A program made the translations under genes and the position numbers. Of a stretch of DNA of 17,059 nt, positions 13,825 through 17,059 are shown piece by piece. Under the pieces are notes generated by a model, which was not told the DNA's origin, ran no database searches, and saw only the letters and a program-made list of their open reading frames with translations. The DNA is from AC-51 sp963749895 (lineage in GTDB: Bacteria; Actinomycetota; UBA4738; HRBIN12). Where the stretch lies: the NCBI GenBank assembly GCA_963749895.1, contig CAVVOG010000007.1, positions 1 to 17,059 on the forward strand, given 5' to 3'. Position 1 is the first letter of the stretch; each line of letters opens with the position of its first letter.

Positions 13825-14442
13825 ATGCTGACGGCGACCGATCTGCGGGATCGCGCGCCCGCCGTCCTCCGGTCCGCCTGCGGGCGGACGATCACGCTCG
13901 ACGTCGCGCGCTGGGTGGACGAGGTGGATCCCGAGGACGAGGGCGTGCTCGACCACGCGATCGGACCCGTCCTCGACGTGGGGTGCGGGCCCGGCCGGAT
14001 GGTCTCCGCCCTGCATCGCCGAGGGATCGCCGCGCTCGGGATCGACATCCACCGGGAGGCGGTCGACGCGGCCGTGGCGCGAGGCGCCAGGGTGCGCCTT
14101 GCCGACGTGTTCGGACGGATCCCCGACGAGGGCCGGTGGGCGACGGCACTCCTGCTCGACGGCAACATCGGCATCGGTGGGGACCCAGCGGCGCTGCTCG
14201 GACGACTGGGACAGGTGGTGCGTCAGCGAGGGCGGCTCCTCGTCGAGGTGGGGCCGCCGGGCGGAACGACCGCGAGGCTGATGGTCCGTGCCGAGGTGGG
14301 CGACGAGTTCCGCACCGACTGGTTCCCGTGGGCGATCGTCGCCGCCGACGCGCTCGCGGGACTGACGTCCGGCTCGTGCTTCGACGTGCGCGACACCTGG
14401 GAGGGAGGCGGGCGATGGTTCGCGTCGCTCGACGCACGGTGA
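13825..14442 (+). CDS. Class I SAM-dependent methyltransferase
   Basis: A 205-residue Rossmann-fold methyltransferase. Motif I is VLDVGCGPGRMV (49-60), the acidic end of strand 2 is Asp74 in ALGIDIH, and LLLDGNIGIGGDP (109-121) is the motif IV region. The substrate is unknown; the length and lack of extra domains suggest a small-molecule or lipid target. No ribosome site precedes ATG 13825, and a -10-like box sits right before it, so the mRNA may be leaderless. Its last 28 bases overlap the molybdopterin fusion gene, so the two are probably expressed together. It follows the SDR gene by 35 nt and could also be read as part of that operon. Confidence 0.85.
   Translation: MLTATDLRDRAPAVLRSACGRTITLDVARWVDEVDPEDEGVLDHAIGPVLDVGCGPGRMVSALHRRGIAALGIDIHREAVDAAVARGARVRLADVFGRIPDEGRWATALLLDGNIGIGGDPAALLGRLGQVVRQRGRLLVEVGPPGGTTARLMVRAEVGDEFRTDWFPWAIVAADALAGLTSGSCFDVRDTWEGGGRWFASLDAR
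14403..14408 (+). promoter_or_regulatory. Ribosome-binding site deciding the molybdoprotein start
   Basis: GGGAGG lies 6 nt before ATG 14415, within the methyltransferase gene. The rival GTG at 14439, which overlaps the methyltransferase stop, has no such site. Confidence 0.55.
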
Positions 14443-15581
14443 AGCGGCCGGGGGGTCCCTTCGCTCCTGACGCCTTCCGCAGCCCGCTTCACGACGTGCG
14501 GACGGCGTCATGGCTCGGCGTCGCGCTCGGGGTCACGTTCGGCGTCTGCTTCCTGACCGGGATGATCTCCCACCTGATCCAGGACCCGCCCTCCTGGTTC
14601 GGATGGCCGTCGCGACCCGCGGGCTGGTACCGGCTCACCCAGGGCGTCCACGTGGCGACGGGGATCGCGTCGATCCCGCTGCTGCTGGCGAAGCTCTGGA
14701 CCGTCTACCCACGGTTATGGGTGTGGCCCCCGGTCCGCGACGTGGCCCACGCGATCGAGCGGATCGCGCTGGTCCCGTTGGTGGGCGGGTCGCTGTTCCT
14801 CCTGTTCTCGGGGGTCGCGAACATCACGCGTTGGCAACCCTGGACGTTCTCGTTCCCCCGCGCCCACTTCACCGCCGCGTGGATCGCGATCGGGGGGCTC
14901 ATCGTCCACGTGGGAGCGAAGGCGGGCACGGCGTACGCGTCGCTCCGCCGACCGGAACCCACGTCTCCGAGAGCCGACGCGGGCCTCTCGCGTCGCGGGT
15001 TCCTCGCCTGGGTCGGCGCGATGGCGGGCGGCATCACCCTCCTCACGATCGGGCAGACGGTCCGGCCGCTGGCGAGCGTCTCGCTCCTCGCGCCCCGGGA
15101 CCCTCGAGTCGGGCCCCAGGGGTTCCCGGTGAACAAGACGGCCGAGAAGGCGGGGGTGGTCGCAGCCGCCACCGACCCCGCGTACCGCCTGCTCGTGACG
15201 GGCGACGTCGAGCAGGAGCTCTCCTTGAGCCTGAGCGACCTCCTGGGCCGGCCGCTGCGGACCGCTCGGTTGCCGATCGCGTGCGTCGACGGATGGAGCG
15301 CGGACGTGGCCTGGACCGGCGTGCCGGTGGCCGAGCTGCTCGCCGAGGCCGGCGCGTCGCCCGAAGCCGAGGTCCTCGTCGAGTCGCTCCAGGCACAGGG
15401 CAAGCCGTTCGCGAGCGCGGTCCTGAACCCCTCGCACGCGACCGACCCCGACACCTTGCTGGCGCTGCGGATCGGCGACGAGCCGCTCCACATCGACCAC
15501 GGGTTCCCGGTGCGCTTGATCTCGCCGAACAACCCGGGCGTGATGCAGACGAAGTGGGTCGCACGGCTGGTGGTCCGATGA
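14415..15581 (+). CDS. Cytochrome-b-like/molybdopterin oxidoreductase fusion with internal Tat motif
   Basis: A 388-residue polytopic membrane protein. Four helices come first (about 33-50, 76-95, 117-135, 152-171), with histidines H53, H79, H112, H151 and H165 at or near helices that could hold haem b, as in YedZ or Ni-hydrogenase cytochromes. A twin-arginine motif, SRRGFLAW (192-199), precedes a fifth helix (196-215). Residues about 230-388 are a sulfite-oxidase/YedY-type molybdopterin domain, with Cys290 in LPIACVDGW as the likely Mo ligand. The order fits proteins whose early helices are inserted by Sec and whose last helix and cofactor domain are moved by Tat, as known for actinobacterial Rieske proteins and reported for a five-helix Streptomyces molybdoprotein. 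Substrate unknown. Its TGA overlaps the next ATG. Confidence 0.87.
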   Translation: MVRVARRTVKRPGGPFAPDAFRSPLHDVRTASWLGVALGVTFGVCFLTGMISHLIQDPPSWFGWPSRPAGWYRLTQGVHVATGIASIPLLLAKLWTVYPRLWVWPPVRDVAHAIERIALVPLVGGSLFLLFSGVANITRWQPWTFSFPRAHFTAAWIAIGGLIVHVGAKAGTAYASLRRPEPTSPRADAGLSRRGFLAWVGAMAGGITLLTIGQTVRPLASVSLLAPRDPRVGPQGFPVNKTAEKAGVVAAATDPAYRLLVTGDVEQELSLSLSDLLGRPLRTARLPIACVDGWSADVAWTGVPVAELLAEAGASPEAEVLVESLQAQGKPFASAVLNPSHATDPDTLLALRIGDEPLHIDHGFPVRLISPNNPGVMQTKWVARLVVR

Positions 15582-16009
15582 GCCAGGGCGAGCGAACGGG
15601 TCTGCACGGGCCGGGGTTCTGGCTGGCGGTCGTGGTCGGGTCGGCCGCGATCGGGGTAGGGGTCTGGACGGCGTTCGCGCGCGCCGGAGCCGTGCACCCG
15701 GTCGAGTTCGCGGCGTACGTGCTCGGCGCCGTGGTGCTTCACGACGTCGTGCTCGCCCCGCTCACGCTCGCGATCGGCGCCCTCGTCGTCCGGCGCGCCC
15801 CCCGCGCGGCTCGGGCGGTGGGTGCCGGTGCGCTCGCGGCCACCGCCCTGCTGACGGTGTTCGCCCTCCCGGTCGTCTTCCGCTGGGGGGCGCAACCGGA
15901 CAACCCCAGCATGCTGCCGCGCGACGGAGCCCTGGGGCTCCTCGTGAGCCTCGCCGTGGTCTGGACGGTCGCCGCGCTGATCTGGCTCCGCCGGACGAGG
16001 GGAGGCTGA
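15578..16009 (+). CDS. Four-helix membrane protein next to the molybdoprotein
   Basis: A 143-residue integral membrane protein that I do not recognise. Hydrophobic segments lie at about 13-34, 43-70, 79-101 and 117-136. His40 and His55 (VVLHDVVLAP) are near membrane segments, but a haem role is only a guess. A polar loop, RWGAQPDNPSMLPRD (102-116), lies between helices 3 and 4. The start ATG overlaps the stop of the molybdoprotein gene (ATGA), so translation is probably coupled and it may be a subunit or assembly partner. The codon bias matches its neighbours, which supports a real gene. It is convergent with the glutamate synthase-like gene across 48 nt in which I see no terminator. Confidence 0.78.
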   Translation: MSQGERTGLHGPGFWLAVVVGSAAIGVGVWTAFARAGAVHPVEFAAYVLGAVVLHDVVLAPLTLAIGALVVRRAPRAARAVGAGALAATALLTVFALPVVFRWGAQPDNPSMLPRDGALGLLVSLAVVWTVAALIWLRRTRGG

Positions 16010-16057
16010 GGTGCCGGAGGTCGTCCTTCCCCTGCCGAACGAGACCGCAGGCGATCC

Positions 16058-16756
16058 CTACACGCCGGCCAGCTCGGCGTCCTTCGTCGCGATCAGCCCG
16101 AGGTAGCCGAGTATCCCCTTCGCGGCGCGCCGGCCGGCGCCCATCGCCAGGATCACCGTGGCCGAGCCGGTCACGATGTCGCCGCCCGCGAACACCCCGG
16201 GCACCGACGTCATCTGCGTGTCGTCGTCGACGTCGATGTAGCCGCGGGAGTTCACGACCAGGCCCTCGGTGGTCTGGGCGATCACCGGGTTCGCGCTCGT
16301 GCCGAGCGCGGGGATCACCATGTCGACGTCCAGCACGTGCTCGGTGCCGGCGACCGCGATCGGCGCGGCGCGACCCGACTCGTCGGGCTCGCCCAGTTCC
16401 ATGTCGATCACCTCGAGGCCCGTCACCCAGCCGTCGTCGTTGCCCAGGACGCGGGTCGGGTTCGTGAGCCACAGGCACTCGACGCCTTCCTGGATCGCGT
16501 GGTGCAGCTCCTCCGCGCGGGCGGGCGACTCCTTCACGGTGCGCCGGTACACGAGGTACACCTTCTCGGCGCCCATCCGCAGGGCGACGCGGCACGCGTC
16601 CATCGCGGTGTTGCCCGCACCGACGACCGCGACCCGCCTACCCATGCCGACGGGGGTGTCGTACAGCGGCTGACGGAACCCCTGCATCAGGTTGATCCGC
16701 GTCAGGAACTCGTTCGCCGACACGACGCCGTTGAAGGCCTCGCCGGGGATGCCCAT
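16058..16756 (-). CDS. gltA: GltD-family glutamate synthase/NfnB-like oxidoreductase, C-terminal part after a frameshift
   Basis: The C-terminal 232 residues of a flavin-dependent NADPH oxidoreductase of the glutamate synthase small-subunit family. Visible are the NADPH site GRRVAVVGAGNTAMDACR with VYLVYRRT downstream, the joining segment ALGTSANPVI, and the closing FAD motif VFAGGDIVTGSATVILAMGAGRRAA. The style matches the homotetrameric NADPH glutamate synthase (GltA) rather than the GltB/GltD pair, but NfnB and sulfide dehydrogenase subunits share this sequence, so the reaction is not settled. ATG 16756 is an internal Met (FMGIPGEAFNG), not a real start. The preceding part of the protein continues in another frame, with the shift at about 16771-16780. 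The lesion may be a sequencing error or a true mutation. Confidence 0.8.
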   Translation of the reverse strand: MGIPGEAFNGVVSANEFLTRINLMQGFRQPLYDTPVGMGRRVAVVGAGNTAMDACRVALRMGAEKVYLVYRRTVKESPARAEELHHAIQEGVECLWLTNPTRVLGNDDGWVTGLEVIDMELGEPDESGRAAPIAVAGTEHVLDVDMVIPALGTSANPVIAQTTEGLVVNSRGYIDVDDDTQMTSVPGVFAGGDIVTGSATVILAMGAGRRAAKGILGYLGLIATKDAELAGV

Positions 16757-16770
16757 GAACTTCGGGCCTT

Positions 16771-17059
16771 CTCGCGCCGGTGCCCACGAACACGGCGTCG
16801 TAGCCCATCTCGCTGACCAGCTGCGGGATCGTGAAGACCTTCCCGATGATGTCGTCCAGCACGAACTTCACGCCGATCGCCTCGAGCCCTTCGATCTCGA
16901 TGTCGATTGTGTCGTTCGGCAGACGGAACTCGGGGATCCCGTACTTCAGGACGCCGCCCGCCACGTGGAGCGCCTCGTAGACCGTGACGTCCACGCCCGC
17001 GCGCGCGAGGTCGCCGGCGCACGCGAGCCCAGCGGGACCGGGACCGACGATCGCGACCT
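16771..17059 (-). CDS. gltA: GltD-family glutamate synthase/NfnB-like oxidoreductase, N-terminal part, cut by the window edge
   Basis: The upstream part of the same gene. It enters at the right edge and reads VAIVGPGPAGLACAGDLARA (FAD dinucleotide fold), then GGVLKYGIPEFRLPND, the family's hallmark, and ends the homologous stretch with YDAVFVGTGA. In this frame the protein then turns into Arg-rich nonsense and stops at 16638. The matching continuation, REGPKFMGIPGEAF, is in the next frame. Removing one base from the GCGC-rich run at 16771-16780 would join the halves with normal family spacing. The N-terminal iron-sulfur domain would lie beyond the window. An internal GTG gives an apparent start at 16994, but the motif upstream of it shows the true start is further out. 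Confidence 0.75.

Noticed and set aside
1..17059. tRNA genes, CRISPR arrays, insertion sequences, prophage or toxin-antitoxin pairs
   Set aside because: No regularly spaced repeats, transposase or integrase motifs, or cloverleaf-like intergenic sequence was seen; intergenic gaps are all under about 190 bases.

Overview
The window is about 17 kb of very GC-rich DNA. It has strong GC-ending codons, TAnnnT-type -10 boxes, AAGGAGG-type ribosome sites, and many ATGA or near-zero gene junctions. Gene content (PucR-type regulator, Rv1264-like cyclase, five-helix Sec/Tat molybdoprotein, dimethylglycine-dehydrogenase-like enzyme) points to an actinobacterium, probably a poorly characterised one. I cannot place it to class. 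I see no tRNA, rRNA, CRISPR array, insertion sequence or phage gene. No stretch longer than about 190 bases lacks a gene.

Left part (1-5468): on the minus strand a PucR/CdaR-type regulator, a P2-type cation ATPase and an SbtA-like transporter that runs off the edge; on the plus strand a Gre-like factor and a small TFIIB-type zinc-ribbon protein. Two near-identical 17-bp dyads, one upstream of the ATPase and one between the regulator and the Gre-like gene, suggest a small shared regulon. The SbtA-like gene is frameshifted in a C run at 213-217.

Middle (5445-10883): a minus-strand pair of a covalent-FAD dimethylglycine/sarcosine-type dehydrogenase with a GcvT domain, followed after 7 nt by a class III adenylyl cyclase. 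Its promoter region carries an 11-bp-phased direct repeat, a -10 box and a 14-bp dyad. Divergent to it is an OsmC peroxidase, whose stop codon overlaps that of a convergent FAD/NADPH monooxygenase-like protein.

Right part (10973-16009): six plus-strand genes, tightly packed. The first trio is a divergent diaminopimelate-decarboxylase-like PLP enzyme, a four-helix membrane protein and an SDR resembling 3-ketosphinganine reductase. The second trio is a SAM methyltransferase, probably leaderless, then a cytochrome-b-like/molybdopterin fusion with an internal Tat motif, and another four-helix membrane protein. The right edge holds a minus-strand GltD-family glutamate synthase/NfnB-like oxidoreductase broken by a frameshift near 16771-16780.

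The best candidates for something undescribed are the decarboxylase-membrane-SDR cassette and the dyad-linked ATPase/SbtA/Gre-like/zinc-ribbon regulon. All functions are inferred from motifs read by eye; no search was run.
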